A stretch of DNA of 64,000 bases from JAJECS01 sp965198185 (GTDB taxonomy: Bacteria > Chloroflexota > UBA11872): the NCBI GenBank assembly GCA_965198185.1, contig CBDAOU010000002.1:1116001-1180000 (forward strand), written 5' to 3'. This document shows positions 29,015-38,828 of this stretch, piece after piece. The notes below the pieces were generated by a model. It searched no databases. It was not told where the DNA came from and was given only the letters and a program-made list of their open reading frames with translations. Within the stretch, counting starts at the first letter, position 1. Every line of letters begins with the position of its first letter. Made by a program: the position numbers and the translations under genes.

Positions 29015-29866
29015 GTGCTCGCCATCGAGATCCCGTGGGACCCGGATCTATTCGCCCTGGGCGGCTTCCGGTTCACCTGGCACTCCCTATGGGCGGTGAT
29101 CGGAATCATCGCGGGGGTGTTCGTCGCGAGGCGATTGGCGCGCCGCTCCACGATCACCGCTGACGAGATAACCACGCTTGCCCTGTGGGGCGTGGCCGCG
29201 AGCATCGTGGTGGCGCGGGCGCTTTTTGTCATCGACAACTGGGAACGCGAGTTCGCCCACGACTTCGCCGGCATCTTCAAGCTGAATCAGGGCGGCATCA
29301 CCGTGTGGGGCGCCATCGTCGGTGGAACCATCGGCGTCGGCGGCGCCGCGTGGTGGATGCGACTGCCCGTGCGCACCGCGCTCGATATCGGCGCTCCGGG
29401 AACCATTTTCGGCATGGGCGTCGGACGTATCGGGGACCTCATCAACGGCGAGCACCATGCCCTGGCGTCCGACCTGCCCTGGGCGGTGTTCTACACCCAT
29501 CCCAACACGCTCGGACAGGGTCCCGTCCGCCCCGAGCTCGAGGGCTTCCCCGTCCACCCGGCCACGACCTACGAGATGCTGGGTGACCTGGTCATCTTCG
29601 CCGCCGCCCTTTGGCTCGTATACCGCTTCATGGGCAACCTCTACACCTATTGGTTCGTGGTCGCGGGCTACGGCGGGTTGCGGTTGGGTCTGCAATTTCT
29701 GCGGCTCGACCAGAACATGCTGTTTGCGGGGCTGCAGCAGTCGCAGGTCATCGGCATCATCGCCCTCGCCGTGACCGCGGTCTGGGTGGTCCGCCACCTG
29801 TGGCTTCGCCGCGTTGTTGCCAAGGCCCCCGCTCGGGCCGCGCCGCGACCGCCGCGCCGACGATGA
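29015..29866 (+). CDS. lgt: prolipoprotein diacylglyceryl transferase
   Basis: This 283-aa polytopic membrane enzyme has the Lgt signature GVGRIGDLINGEHHA and later YGGLRLGLQFLR. It attaches diacylglycerol from phosphatidylglycerol to the lipobox cysteine of prolipoproteins such as the SH3 and peptide-binding proteins in this window. The start is GTG 29015. The stop overlaps the next gene's ATG by 4 bp. Confidence 0.93.
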   Translation: MLAIEIPWDPDLFALGGFRFTWHSLWAVIGIIAGVFVARRLARRSTITADEITTLALWGVAASIVVARALFVIDNWEREFAHDFAGIFKLNQGGITVWGAIVGGTIGVGGAAWWMRLPVRTALDIGAPGTIFGMGVGRIGDLINGEHHALASDLPWAVFYTHPNTLGQGPVRPELEGFPVHPATTYEMLGDLVIFAAALWLVYRFMGNLYTYWFVVAGYGGLRLGLQFLRLDQNMLFAGLQQSQVIGIIALAVTAVWVVRHLWLRRVVAKAPARAAPRPPRRR

Positions 29867-31878
29867 GCACGCCCGCGGAAACCGCCGTCGAGACAATCGG
29901 CGTGACATATCCATTCGCGGCAATCGTCGGCCAGGACCGGATGAAGCTGGCGCTGCTGGCCAACGCGGTCAACCCGGCCATCGGCGGCGTGCTCATTCGC
30001 GGCGAACGCGGCACCGCCAAATCGACGGCAGTGCGCGGGCTGGCCGTGATTCTCCCGGCCATCACGGTCGCGACCTGCCGCTATCGCTGCGACCCCGACT
30101 CGGGCAACCTCTGCGTGGAGTGCCGGCACAAGCGTGAAGCGGCCATCCCCATCGAGGCCGAGTCCCAGCGCGTACGTGTCGTCGACCTCCCCGTGTCGGC
30201 AACCGAAGACCGCGTCGTCGGCACCATCGACCTCGAAGCCGTGTTGCGAGATGGGCGGCGCTCGTTCGAGCCGGGCCTGCTCGCGGACGCACACCGCGGC
30301 ATCCTCTACGTCGACGAGGTCAACCTCCTCGACGACCATCTGGTCGACACGCTCCTCGATAGCGCGGCGTCCGGCGTAAACCGCGTCGAGCGCGAAGGCG
30401 TGGCCTTTCATCATCCGGCGGAATACATCCTCGTCGGCACGATGAATCCCGAGGAAGGCGACCTCCGCCCGCAGCTCCTCGACCGTTTTGGTCTCGCCGC
30501 GGAGATCAAGGGCGACCGCGACCCGAAGGCGCGGGCCGAGATCGTACGGCGCCGACTCGCCTTCGAGACGGACACAGCGGAGTTCCTGGAGACCTGGCGC
30601 CCGGCGACCAACGACTTGATGGCCTTGATCGAGCGGGCCCGCAACCTGCTGCCGGAGGTTGAGATCAGCGACCACATTCTGGGCCTGATCACGCATATCG
30701 CCAACGCCATGGGCGTTGACGGCCACCGCGCCGACATCGTGATGTACAAGACCGCTCGGACGATCGCGGCGCTCGATGGACGGAGCGCCGTCGGCCTGGA
30801 GGACGTGCGCCGCGCCGCCGAGCTGGCGCTGCCTCATCGCCGCCGCCGCGACCCGTTCACCCCGCCGGGACTGGATCCGGACGAGCTCGACCGCGCGATC
30901 CAAGCCTTCGAGGCGAGGCCGGCCCCGGCCCAAGCCTCCGACTCCGCCGCCGACGCGACGGATGGAGCCGCCGGCGCCGCCGATTCGACGTTTTCGTCGG
31001 GGCCGGCGGAAAACGGACCGCCGGGCGACGCCTCCGAGGCCGACCAGACGCTCGCCAGCGACCAGACGACGGCGACGCCGCACGTCAACGCACCGGAACG
31101 CATCCCCTTTCAAAAGCCGCGGACCGGACGGCGAACCAGCGCCGAGGTCAAGGGACGCCGCGGCCACTCCGTGCGCAGCCGGCCCATGGACCCGGACGAT
31201 CCGCCTGACATCGCGGTGATCGACACCGTCCGCGCGGCCGCCGCACGGCGTCCACAGAGCGGCACGCCCGAAATCGGCGTGCAAGACCTGCGCGTGCACC
31301 GGCGCATGCGCAAGGTCGGCAACCTGATGCTCTTCGTCGTCGACGGCTCCGGCAGCATGGCCGCCCAGCGACGCATGCAGCTCACCAAGTCGGCCGTGCT
31401 CTCGCTTCTCGCGGACGCCTACAAGCGCCGCGACCGCGTGGGCGTCATCACCTTCCGCAAGACCGAGGCCCACGAGACCGTGCCGCCGACTTCGAGCCTG
31501 GACGTGGCCCACGCCCGCATGCACGAGCTGCCCACCGGCGGCCGCACGCCGCTGGCCCACGGGCTCGAGCTTGCCCGCCGCGTGGTCGAGCGCGAGCGCG
31601 CCCGCGATGCCCAGCTGCGCCCCATCGTGATTCTGCTGACGGACGGCGTCGCCAACGTCGGCCTGGCCGCGGGCTCCGATCCGATCAGCGACGCGCTGCG
31701 GTCCGCCAGCGCCATCGCTCGCGATCGGGTGCCGGCGCTCGTCGTCGATGCCGACCGTCGCCACAATCGCAGCAGCTCGCTGGTTGAGCTCGCCCATCAG
31801 ATGGCCGCGGCGCACGTCCGCCTGGACGCTCTGGCCGCCGGCCAGTTGACCAGCCTCATTCGTCTCGCCGCGGCCTAG
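29863..31878 (+). CDS. magnesium/cobalt-chelatase-type AAA plus VWA protein (ChlI-ChlD fusion)
   Basis: This 671-aa protein has an AAA+ domain with Walker A GERGTAKST at about residues 47-55 and Walker B GILYVDEVNLLDD, and a cysteine cluster CRYRC ... CVEC near residue 70-90, as in ChlI/D-type proteins. An Ala/Glu/Asp-rich linker follows at about 345-415, and then a C-terminal von Willebrand A domain with MIDAS VDGSGSM at about 490. It is the fused subunit that drives metal insertion into a tetrapyrrole, here probably cobalt for B12 or magnesium. The large catalytic subunit (CobN/ChlH) is not in the window. Confidence 0.85.
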   Translation: MSTPAETAVETIGVTYPFAAIVGQDRMKLALLANAVNPAIGGVLIRGERGTAKSTAVRGLAVILPAITVATCRYRCDPDSGNLCVECRHKREAAIPIEAESQRVRVVDLPVSATEDRVVGTIDLEAVLRDGRRSFEPGLLADAHRGILYVDEVNLLDDHLVDTLLDSAASGVNRVEREGVAFHHPAEYILVGTMNPEEGDLRPQLLDRFGLAAEIKGDRDPKARAEIVRRRLAFETDTAEFLETWRPATNDLMALIERARNLLPEVEISDHILGLITHIANAMGVDGHRADIVMYKTARTIAALDGRSAVGLEDVRRAAELALPHRRRRDPFTPPGLDPDELDRAIQAFEARPAPAQASDSAADATDGAAGAADSTFSSGPAENGPPGDASEADQTLASDQTTATPHVNAPERIPFQKPRTGRRTSAEVKGRRGHSVRSRPMDPDDPPDIAVIDTVRAAAARRPQSGTPEIGVQDLRVHRRMRKVGNLMLFVVDGSGSMAAQRRMQLTKSAVLSLLADAYKRRDRVGVITFRKTEAHETVPPTSSLDVAHARMHELPTGGRTPLAHGLELARRVVERERARDAQLRPIVILLTDGVANVGLAAGSDPISDALRSASAIARDRVPALVVDADRRHNRSSSLVELAHQMAAAHVRLDALAAGQLTSLIRLAAA

Positions 31879-31903
31879 GCCGGCGATCGTCCTGGGCCGA
31901 ACG

Positions 31904-32486
31904 GTGGATCGAGAAGCGGCCGGTCGGTGTCGCCTTCCGCGCCGCATATCGGTTGTCGGCCTTTCGGGCTCGGGCAAGACGACTGTCGCCCGGCGACTTG
32001 CCCGCCTCGCGGAAGCGCCGCAGGTCGAGCTAGATGCCCTGCACTGGGTCTATCCGGACTGGGCCAAGCCGTCCGGACGCGGAGTTTGCCGGCGCCGTGG
32101 AGCGCGCCCTGGCCGACGACGCCTGGGTGGTGGAGGGCAACTACCGCAAGGTTCGTGCGGTGTACTGGTCACGGGTCGAGCTGTTGGTATGGCTGGACCT
32201 GCCGCTGTGGGTGGCGAACTGGCGCGTGCTGCGGCGCAGCCTGCGGCGCGTTCGGTCGAGCGAGCCGCTCTGGGGCACGCAGCGTGAGTCCTTTCGACAC
32301 TCGGTCCTGAGCTACGACAGCTTGTGGATCTGGAATATCCGCGTCCACCGGCGGCGGCGACGCCTCTACACCGTCCTTGCCGCCGAGCTCGAGCATCGCG
32401 GCGGACAGGCGCTGCGGCTGCGCTCCCAGCGCGAAGTGGACCAGTGGCTGGAGCGCCTGGCGAATCAGGCGCCGTCACATTGCTAG
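31904..32486 (+). pseudogene. adenylate-kinase/FlaR-like P-loop kinase, frameshifted
   Basis: GTG 31904 begins a frame with RRISVVGLSGSGKTTVARRL and LDALHWVYPDWAKPSG. Near 32078 the reading frame is lost, and a +1 frame continues DAEFAGAVERALADDAWVVEGNYRKV, then VELLVWLDLPLWVANWRVL and ends at 32486. The composite of about 193 aa matches topology-modulation/adenylate-kinase-like P-loop proteins of the FlaR type. A single indel, true or artefactual, breaks it. It follows the chelatase gene on the same strand. Confidence 0.72.
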
Positions 32487-32520
32487 GAGGGGTCTGAAAT
32501 GGGCCCTTGGCTGTACTGAC

Positions 32521-32568
32521 CCCAATCCGTTCGCCCTGAGCCTGTCGAAGGGGTTTCCGAACGGATTG
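32521..32568. repeat. intergenic repeat family A, short form
   Basis: Arms CCCAATCCGTTCG (32521-32533) and CGAACGGATTG (32558-32568) enclose CCCTGAGCCTGTCGAAGGGG. The optional module seen at 21.7 kb is absent. The 113-bp gap between the P-loop gene and the radical SAM gene holds little else. Confidence 0.82.
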
Positions 32569-32599
32569 CAGCCCATATATGCCCAGGGTCTTGACTGAT

Positions 32600-33538
32600 T
32601 CAAAAGTTCCCCAGGGCTAGCTGCGCTGGCGGCGGCGGCGGACCCAGCACCGGCAACGACTCGCCCATGGTCCCCACCGTCTCTCGGAGCACCTGCGCCC
32701 GCGCGTGCAATTCTTTGCTGACCGATTGATCGACGTAGCGCGTCTCGCCGGGATACAGCCCGGCATAGAGCGACTCCAAGTGCGGGAAATAGCGCCGCAG
32801 GTTGTGCATGAACCAGCGCTTCGGCTCTTTATCGAGATGCAGCATCACGACGCCCACGCGCCGCGCGCCGTGATCCCGCGCCCGCCGCATCACCTCTTCG
32901 ATTGCGGCGTTGGAGTCCGTCAGCCCCGGCAGCACCGGCGCCATGTTGACGCCCACGTCCAGCTTGAGCCGCGCCAGCTCGGCGACGAGCCGAAAGCGCT
33001 CGTCCGGCGGCGGAGTCCCCGGCTCAATGCGGCGGGAGAGATTCGCGTCGGCAATCGGAATCGACACCGTGATGGATACTCCCGCCGCTCGGGCCAGGTC
33101 CTGTAAGAGATCTCGATCGCGGCGCAGCAGCGTCGACTTCGTGATCAGGCTGACTGGTGACCGGGCGGATAGGAATTCGCGCAGGCAAGCACGCGTGAGC
33201 TTCAGGCGCCCCTCGACCGGCTGGTAGGGATCGGTCGCCGCGCCCACCGCCACGGCTTCGCGCTTCCAGCGCGGCGACTGAATCTGCGCCCGCAGTCGTT
33301 CGGCGACGTTGACCTTGGCGAAGACGATGCGTTCGAAATCGCGCCCGCCGTCGAGATCGAAGTACGTGTGCGTCTGCCGCGCATAGCAATACCAGCAGGC
33401 ATGGCTGCAGCCGCGATAGGGATTCAGGCTCCACTTGAAGGGCATGCCGCGCACGCGATTGAGCGCGGACCGGCACTCAATGGGTCGGACGTCCAGTCGC
33501 ACGGCACGGCTGCCTTTCGGTACCCTGCCGCGCCGCAA
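32600..33538 (-). CDS. Rv2578c-type radical SAM protein
   Basis: This 312-aa protein has N-terminal NPYRGCSHACWYCYAR, a CxxxCxxC [4Fe-4S] motif, and GAATDPYQPVE and VSLITKSTLLRRD. That resembles the Rv2578c/spore-photolyase-like (SplB-related) radical SAM family, whose reaction is not established. The predicted start is TTG 33538, with poor initiation context, so the N-terminus may be shorter. It lies alone between repeats. Confidence 0.8.
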   Translation of the reverse strand: MRRGRVPKGSRAVRLDVRPIECRSALNRVRGMPFKWSLNPYRGCSHACWYCYARQTHTYFDLDGGRDFERIVFAKVNVAERLRAQIQSPRWKREAVAVGAATDPYQPVEGRLKLTRACLREFLSARSPVSLITKSTLLRRDRDLLQDLARAAGVSITVSIPIADANLSRRIEPGTPPPDERFRLVAELARLKLDVGVNMAPVLPGLTDSNAAIEEVMRRARDHGARRVGVVMLHLDKEPKRWFMHNLRRYFPHLESLYAGLYPGETRYVDQSVSKELHARAQVLRETVGTMGESLPVLGPPPPPAQLALGNF

Positions 33539-33639
33539 CTATACCAAACAAATTACGAACATACGCCGTCGCCAGCGCCCAGAACTGAGTCACCTTGGTC
33601 CCATCACCCCCGGGAAAGGAGGGCTTTGCGTAACCCCTG

Positions 33640-33690
33640 GTCATTCCGGCGAAAAGCCGGCCCCGTACTCGATACGGGGCCGGAATCCAG
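33640..33690. repeat. intergenic repeat family B, copy 2
   Basis: A 51-bp unit GTCATTCCGGCG ... CCCCGTACTCGATACGGGG ... CGGAATCCAG, same length and order as 26160-26210. It occupies the gap before the zwf end. Confidence 0.8.
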
Positions 33691-33717
33691 GGCCGTGTCC
33701 GGATTCGGACGGCGTAG

Positions 33718-33738
33718 GGGCAACCCTCGTGGTTGCCC
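33718..33738. repeat. hairpin, family C-like
   Basis: Arms GGGCAACC and GGTTGCCC flank a CTCGT loop, preceded by TAGG. The same TAGGGGC start marks the hairpin at 26247. Confidence 0.6.
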
Positions 33739-33794
33739 GTTCTCAACCGAACCTCGCCACACCAACGTTCTCGTCGGCTACCCGGCTGCCGCCG

Positions 33795-35363
33795 CTAAAG
33801 CCTCCGCCACCTGAAACCGTCCGACGCCAGCAGATCGTCCGCGGCGTCGGGTCCCCACGAGCCCGCTTGGTAGAAATGCAGCGGATGCCCTTCGTCGAAG
33901 CGCCAGGCCGAGAGCACCGGCATCACCGCGGCCCAGGCCGCCTCGGCTTCGTCACCCCGGATGAACAGCGTCTGATCGCCCAGCATCACGTCCAGCAGCA
34001 GCCGCTCGTACGCATCGGGGGATTCCTCGGCAAACCCCTGCCCATAGCCAAAATCCATGCGCACCGGTCGCACGCGCACCGACGGCCCCGGTTGCTTGGC
34101 CTCGAAGGTGATCGAAATGCCCTCGTTGGGCTGGATGCGCATAACCAGACGGTTGGGCGGCACGCCGTCAGGGCTCGAGTCGCTGAAGAGCCGGTGCGGC
34201 ACGCTCCGGAATTGAATGGCGATCTCGGTGGCGCGCTTCGCCAGGCGCTTGCCCGTGCGCATGTAGAACGGCACGCCCTGCCAGCGCCAGCTATCGATGA
34301 ACCACCGCGCCGCGATGTAGGTCTCGGTGAGCGAGCCGCCCGCCACGCCGTCTTCGCTGCGATAGGCCGGCATGTCGGCGCCATCGGACCGCCCCGAGCT
34401 GTATGACGCCCGCACCACGTGCTTCTGCACGTCGGCGACGCTCATGCGCCGCAGGGCCCGCAGCACCTTCACCTTCTCGTCGCGAATCGCGTCGGCGCCA
34501 AAATCCACCGGCGGTTCCATGGCGACCACCGCCAGCAGCTGCATCATGTGGTTCTGCATGATGTCGCGCAGCGCTCCGGCCTCTTCGTAGTAGCGGCCGC
34601 GGCCCTCCACGCCCACTTCCTCGGCCACCGTGATCTGCACGTGGGACACGTAGCGGCGATTCCAGACCGGCTCGAAAATGCTGTTCGCGAAGCGGAACAC
34701 CAGCACGTTCTGCACCGTCTCCTTACCCAGATAGTGGTCGATGCGATAGATCTGGGACTCGTCGAAGACGCGGTTGGCCGTGGCATGGAGCGCCGAGGCG
34801 GACTCGAGATCGCGGCCGAACGGCTTCTCGATCACGATGCGGCAAGAGCCGGGGCCCTCGGTCAGCCCGGATGCACCCAGTCGCCTGATGATTTCGGGAA
34901 AGAGGCTGGGCTGCGTGGCGAGGTAGAAGATGCGGTTGCCGCCGGTCCCGTGCGCTTTCTCCAGGCTCGGGAGTTCCTCCGTGAGCCGGGCAAAGCCCTC
35001 ATCGTCGCTGGAGTCCCCTCTCAGGTAGTGCAAGCTCTGCGCGAAGGTGTCCCAGCTCTCCGGCTGCGGCGCCCCGCTTCGCGAGTACTTCGAGGCCGCC
35101 TCGAGCAACCGCGCGCGATAGGTGGCGTCGTCCATGGGCCGCCGCCCCTGCCCCACGACGGCAAAGCGCTCCGGCAGCAGGCCGTCGCGCCGGAGGTTGT
35201 AGAGCGCCGGAACGAGCTTGCGGGCGGCCAGGTCTCCCGAGCCGCCGAAGATGATGAGCGCATGAGGATCGCCGGTCTTCGGCTCCTCGTGGCTCCCGCG
35301 CGCCGGCTGGCCGTCGGTCGCAAAGGCGGCGGTGGCCGGCGTCACCTCTTGCGCAGCGCTCAC
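33795..35363 (-). CDS. zwf: glucose-6-phosphate dehydrogenase
   Basis: This 522-aa enzyme has the NADP loop IFGGSGDLAARKL and the substrate site IDHYLGKETVQN. It oxidises glucose-6-phosphate to 6-phosphogluconolactone. I start at GTG 35363, which overlaps the pgi stop by 4 bp (GTGA); a longer in-frame extension to 35546 covers the pgi end and is unlikely. It is last in the tal-pgi-zwf run. Confidence 0.94.
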   Translation of the reverse strand: MSAAQEVTPATAAFATDGQPARGSHEEPKTGDPHALIIFGGSGDLAARKLVPALYNLRRDGLLPERFAVVGQGRRPMDDATYRARLLEAASKYSRSGAPQPESWDTFAQSLHYLRGDSSDDEGFARLTEELPSLEKAHGTGGNRIFYLATQPSLFPEIIRRLGASGLTEGPGSCRIVIEKPFGRDLESASALHATANRVFDESQIYRIDHYLGKETVQNVLVFRFANSIFEPVWNRRYVSHVQITVAEEVGVEGRGRYYEEAGALRDIMQNHMMQLLAVVAMEPPVDFGADAIRDEKVKVLRALRRMSVADVQKHVVRASYSSGRSDGADMPAYRSEDGVAGGSLTETYIAARWFIDSWRWQGVPFYMRTGKRLAKRATEIAIQFRSVPHRLFSDSSPDGVPPNRLVMRIQPNEGISITFEAKQPGPSVRVRPVRMDFGYGQGFAEESPDAYERLLLDVMLGDQTLFIRGDEAEAAWAAVMPVLSAWRFDEGHPLHFYQAGSWGPDAADDLLASDGFRWRRL

Positions 35364-37039
35364 GACAGCCTCTCCACGACGGCCGCAAGCTCCTCGAGCG
35401 CCGACGCCGGCTCGCGAGCCACCAGCCGCAGAACCCGACGCTCCTTGTCGCGCAGCGACCGCAGGTCGCCCTCGGCCTGCGCGTCGATCAGCGTGGCGAA
35501 GCCATAGGCCTCGCCGGCAATGGGCACGTCCTCGCGGTTGTCGCAAGTGATCTGCATGAATACGCCCCTGTTCGGTCCGCCCTTGTGCAGTTGGCCGGTG
35601 GAATGGAGGAATCGCGGGCCAAATCCCAGGGTTGTGGCCCGTCCCGTGCGGTCGCGAATTGACGTCTGAATCCGTCGCAGCCGGGCCTCATGCGCCGGCG
35701 TGCGGTCGAGGTAGGCGTGGATCGACACGTAGTCGTCCGGATCCGTGTCGCCGAGGAACTTCGTCACCACCTGGGCCGCGCTCGTGCCGGGCGCGCCAGA
35801 AACACGCAGGGCTTCGCCGGTCTCGGAGCCGACCTGATCCTGCAGCGGTGAAATACCATCCACGCCGCCCTCGAGAACACGCGCCGTATTGGCCTTGCTC
35901 TCCTCCACGTTCGGCTGGTCGAACGGGTTGATGCCAAGCACCCACCCGGCAACCGCCGTCGCCAGCTCCCAGCGGAGGAACTCGGCGCCCAGATCGTGAA
36001 CATCGCCCATCGTGAGCCGCATCACCGGGTGGCCTGCTGCCGCCAACGCATCCAAGCCGTCCCGCGCCTCGTCGCCGACGGACATTCCCACGAACACCCG
36101 GTCATCGCCGTAGACCGACAGGTCGCCGAGCGGCTCGCCGTCGACCGGCACGATGCCGAGCCCATGCTTCCCGGTGCTCTCGGCGACCAGCTGCTCGATC
36201 CACGCACCCAGCGGCTCCGTCGTCGCTGAGAGCACAAGCGTCAGCTTGTCCCGGCCGCGCTGCGCCAGCACGCCCAGCGCCAGACCGAGTCGAAGAGCCG
36301 AGTTTTCCGCAATGTTCGCCTCGTGCAACGCCATTTGCCCGAACTCGACGGCCCGGGCCAACACCGAGGCTATATCCAGACCGATCAGCGCCGCCGGCAC
36401 CAGCCCGAAGTACGACAAGGCCGAGTAGCGACCGCCGATCCGGGAGTCATTGAGGAAGGTGCGCGCGAATCCCTGATCCGACGCGCGCCGGGCCAGCGAG
36501 GTGCCGGGGTCCGTGATCGCGATGAAGTGCGAACCGGCGCCAGCTAGATTGCGTTCCGCGTATTGCGCCCGGAACGTGGCATACAGCGTCGCCGTCTCCA
36601 GGGTACCGCCGGACTTGCTGGCCACGATGAAGAGCGTGCGTTCGAGATTTACGGCGTCGCTCACGCGCCGCACGGTCGCGGGATCGGTGGAATCGAGGAC
36701 CGTCAGGCGCGGCCGCCCCGCGGCCGGCCGCAGCATCGCCGCCATGACCTCCGGCGCCAGGCTGCTCCCGCCCATCCCGAGCAGCACCACGTCGTCGATC
36801 CCGGCCGAGATGTCGGCCGCCCACTCTGAAATGGCGCGAGCCTCCGGCTCGATCCGCTCCGCGATCCGAATCCAGCCCAGCAAATTGGCGATCTCGGCTT
36901 GCTGGTCGGTTTCGTCAGACCACAGCGACGCGTCCTCATCCGACAGCCGTTGCACCAGGCGTTCCGTGCGCGCCCGAGCCTCGGCGTCGGAGATGTCCAA
37001 GGCCGTCGCGTGCATCGCCAGCCGGGGCGTTGAGGCCAT
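35360..37039 (-). CDS. pgi: glucose-6-phosphate isomerase
   Basis: This 559-aa sugar-isomerase-fold protein has VVLLGMGGSSLAPEVM, FIVASKSGGTLET and the C-terminal AGWVLGINPFDQPNVEESK signature. It interconverts glucose-6-phosphate and fructose-6-phosphate. It starts just 2 nt after the tal stop and overlaps zwf by 4 bp. Elsewhere tal and pgi occur fused in this order; here they are separate genes. Confidence 0.93.
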   Translation of the reverse strand: MASTPRLAMHATALDISDAEARARTERLVQRLSDEDASLWSDETDQQAEIANLLGWIRIAERIEPEARAISEWAADISAGIDDVVLLGMGGSSLAPEVMAAMLRPAAGRPRLTVLDSTDPATVRRVSDAVNLERTLFIVASKSGGTLETATLYATFRAQYAERNLAGAGSHFIAITDPGTSLARRASDQGFARTFLNDSRIGGRYSALSYFGLVPAALIGLDIASVLARAVEFGQMALHEANIAENSALRLGLALGVLAQRGRDKLTLVLSATTEPLGAWIEQLVAESTGKHGLGIVPVDGEPLGDLSVYGDDRVFVGMSVGDEARDGLDALAAAGHPVMRLTMGDVHDLGAEFLRWELATAVAGWVLGINPFDQPNVEESKANTARVLEGGVDGISPLQDQVGSETGEALRVSGAPGTSAAQVVTKFLGDTDPDDYVSIHAYLDRTPAHEARLRRIQTSIRDRTGRATTLGFGPRFLHSTGQLHKGGPNRGVFMQITCDNREDVPIAGEAYGFATLIDAQAEGDLRSLRDKERRVLRLVAREPASALEELAAVVERLS

Positions 37040-37041
37040 AT

Positions 37042-38169
37042 TTAGGCGCCCAGCGCGGCTGCCTTCGCGTCCAGATCGGCCAGGAGCTCGTCGTAGGAGT
37101 CGACGAACTTCTGGACGCCCTCGTCTTCAAGCTGAACCATCACGGCGTCCATGTCGATGCCGAGCCGTTTCAGCCGCTCGAGCACCTCGTCCCAGAAGTC
37201 CAAATCGGCGCGGACCGTCTCCTGCACCTCGCCCTGATCGCGGAACGCCGTCATGGTGTTCTCGGGCATGGTGTTGACGGTGTCGGGGCCGATCAACTCG
37301 TCCACGTAGCGCGTCGGGGGGTAGTCGGGGTTCTTGGTGCTGGTGCTGGCCCACAGCGGCCGTTGCCGGTTCGCTCCGCGAGCCGCCAGCCGCCGGAAAC
37401 GCTCGCCGCCGAACACCTCCTCGAAGATGCGGTACACGATCTTGGAGTTCGCGATGGCCGCTTGGCCCAGCAGGTCACGGGCCTCCTTGGCCGCGTCGGG
37501 ACGGCTTGCCGCCAGCGACTCCAGCTGGTCGTCGACGGCCGTGTCGATCCGGCTGACAAAGGTGCTCGCCACCGACGCGACGTTATCGAGGGATTCGCCG
37601 CGGGCGGCGCGCGCCTCCAGGGCATTGAGATACGACTCGGCAACCGCGCGGTAGACCTCCTGCGCGAAGATCAGCGTGATGTTCACGTTGATGCCCTCGC
37701 CGAGCAGCGTCTCGATGGCCGGCAGCCCCTCGCGCGTGGCCGGCACTTTGATCATCAGGTTGCGGTAGTCGACCCGATCCGCCAGCCGCCGCGCCGCCGC
37801 CACCGTCCCGTCCGTGTCGCGCGCCAGATGCGGCGAGACTTCAAGGCTCACAAAGCCATCTCGGCCCTGCGTGGACTCATAGACCCGCAGCAGGATGTCG
37901 CACGCCGCACGGATGTCCGCGATCGCCAGCGTCTCAAAGGCTTCCTCGGCGTCCAGGCCGTTGGCGGAAAGGGATGCGATCTCCTCGTCGTAAGTGTCGC
38001 TGCCCGAGATGGCCCCATGGAAGATTGTCGGGTTTGACGTGATGCCGCGGAGCCCGTCGGTGGCAATCATCTCTTCGAGGCGGCCGGACCGGATCAGGTC
38101 GCGGCTCAGGTAGTCGAGCCAGACACTCTGGCCCTGGTCCACAAGCTCCTGCAGCGGGTTACGCATCAT
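37042..38169 (-). CDS. tal: transaldolase
   Basis: This is a 375-aa protein. I start at ATG 38169 (AAGGAG upstream). Motifs are GITSNPTIFHGAI and the Schiff-base lysine in NLMIKVPATREG, with NVNITLIFAQEVY. It transfers a dihydroxyacetone unit in the non-oxidative pentose-phosphate pathway. Length fits the tal family that is often joined to pgi. Followed by pgi after 2 nt. Confidence 0.94.
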   Translation of the reverse strand: MMRNPLQELVDQGQSVWLDYLSRDLIRSGRLEEMIATDGLRGITSNPTIFHGAISGSDTYDEEIASLSANGLDAEEAFETLAIADIRAACDILLRVYESTQGRDGFVSLEVSPHLARDTDGTVAAARRLADRVDYRNLMIKVPATREGLPAIETLLGEGINVNITLIFAQEVYRAVAESYLNALEARAARGESLDNVASVASTFVSRIDTAVDDQLESLAASRPDAAKEARDLLGQAAIANSKIVYRIFEEVFGGERFRRLAARGANRQRPLWASTSTKNPDYPPTRYVDELIGPDTVNTMPENTMTAFRDQGEVQETVRADLDFWDEVLERLKRLGIDMDAVMVQLEDEGVQKFVDSYDELLADLDAKAAALGA

Positions 38170-38294
38170 CAACAGCGACTCCTTATCGAGCGCACATGGC
38201 AAGGGGAATCAGGGACGGACGGTCCAACGCATACGGGACAGCTTGGCTTAGTTGGAAGCGTAGCAGCGGCGACCGGCACAGCCACGCGTCACGT

Positions 38295-38756
38295 CTATGG
38301 CGACAGCCGCTCGCCACGCTCGAGCGCCTGCACCTTGTGCAGCCGGCGCACATAGCGCTCCTCCGAATCGGCGAATTCGGCATTCAGAAACGCGGGCACG
38401 ATTTCGGCGATCAGCGACATGCCCACGATTTCGGATCCCAGGCACAGGAGATTCATGTCGTCGTGCTCGACGCCCTGATGCGCCGAATAGGTGTCGTGGC
38501 AGATCCCCGCGCGCACGCCGGGGATCTTGTTGGCCGCCACGCAGGCGCCCACGCCGCTGCCGCAAACCACGATGCCGCGGTCGGCCTCGCTGTCGACGAT
38601 GGCCTGTCCTACGGCTGCCGCAAAGTCCGGATAGTCAACCGACGCGTCGGAATCGGTGCCGAGGTCCAACACCTCATGACCGGCGTCCGCGAGCAAGGCG
38701 ATGAGCTTGTCCTTGATCCCGAACCCGCGGTGGTCGACGCCGACGGCAACGCGCAT
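38295..38756 (-). CDS. rpiB: ribose-5-phosphate isomerase B
   Basis: This 153-aa protein starts MRVAVGVDHRGFGIKDK. The catalytic cysteine lies in GIVVCGSGVGACVAANK. I start at ATG 38756 after AGGAGG. It interconverts ribose-5- and ribulose-5-phosphate, though RpiB homologues can act on other pentose or hexose phosphates. Upstream of tal on the same strand. Confidence 0.92.
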   Translation of the reverse strand: MRVAVGVDHRGFGIKDKLIALLADAGHEVLDLGTDSDASVDYPDFAAAVGQAIVDSEADRGIVVCGSGVGACVAANKIPGVRAGICHDTYSAHQGVEHDDMNLLCLGSEIVGMSLIAEIVPAFLNAEFADSEERYVRRLHKVQALERGERLSP

Positions 38757-38828
38757 GCCTGCCTCCTGTCGCACCGGCGACGTCGCCGGTGCCGGACCCG
38801 CCCGTAAGGATACGCAAGCGGCGCGGCG

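Noticed and set aside
29668..31977. Long minus-strand open frame (769 codons) opposite lgt and the chelatase gene
   Set aside because: It overlaps two confident plus-strand genes and has no recognised domain; high GC makes long antisense frames likely.
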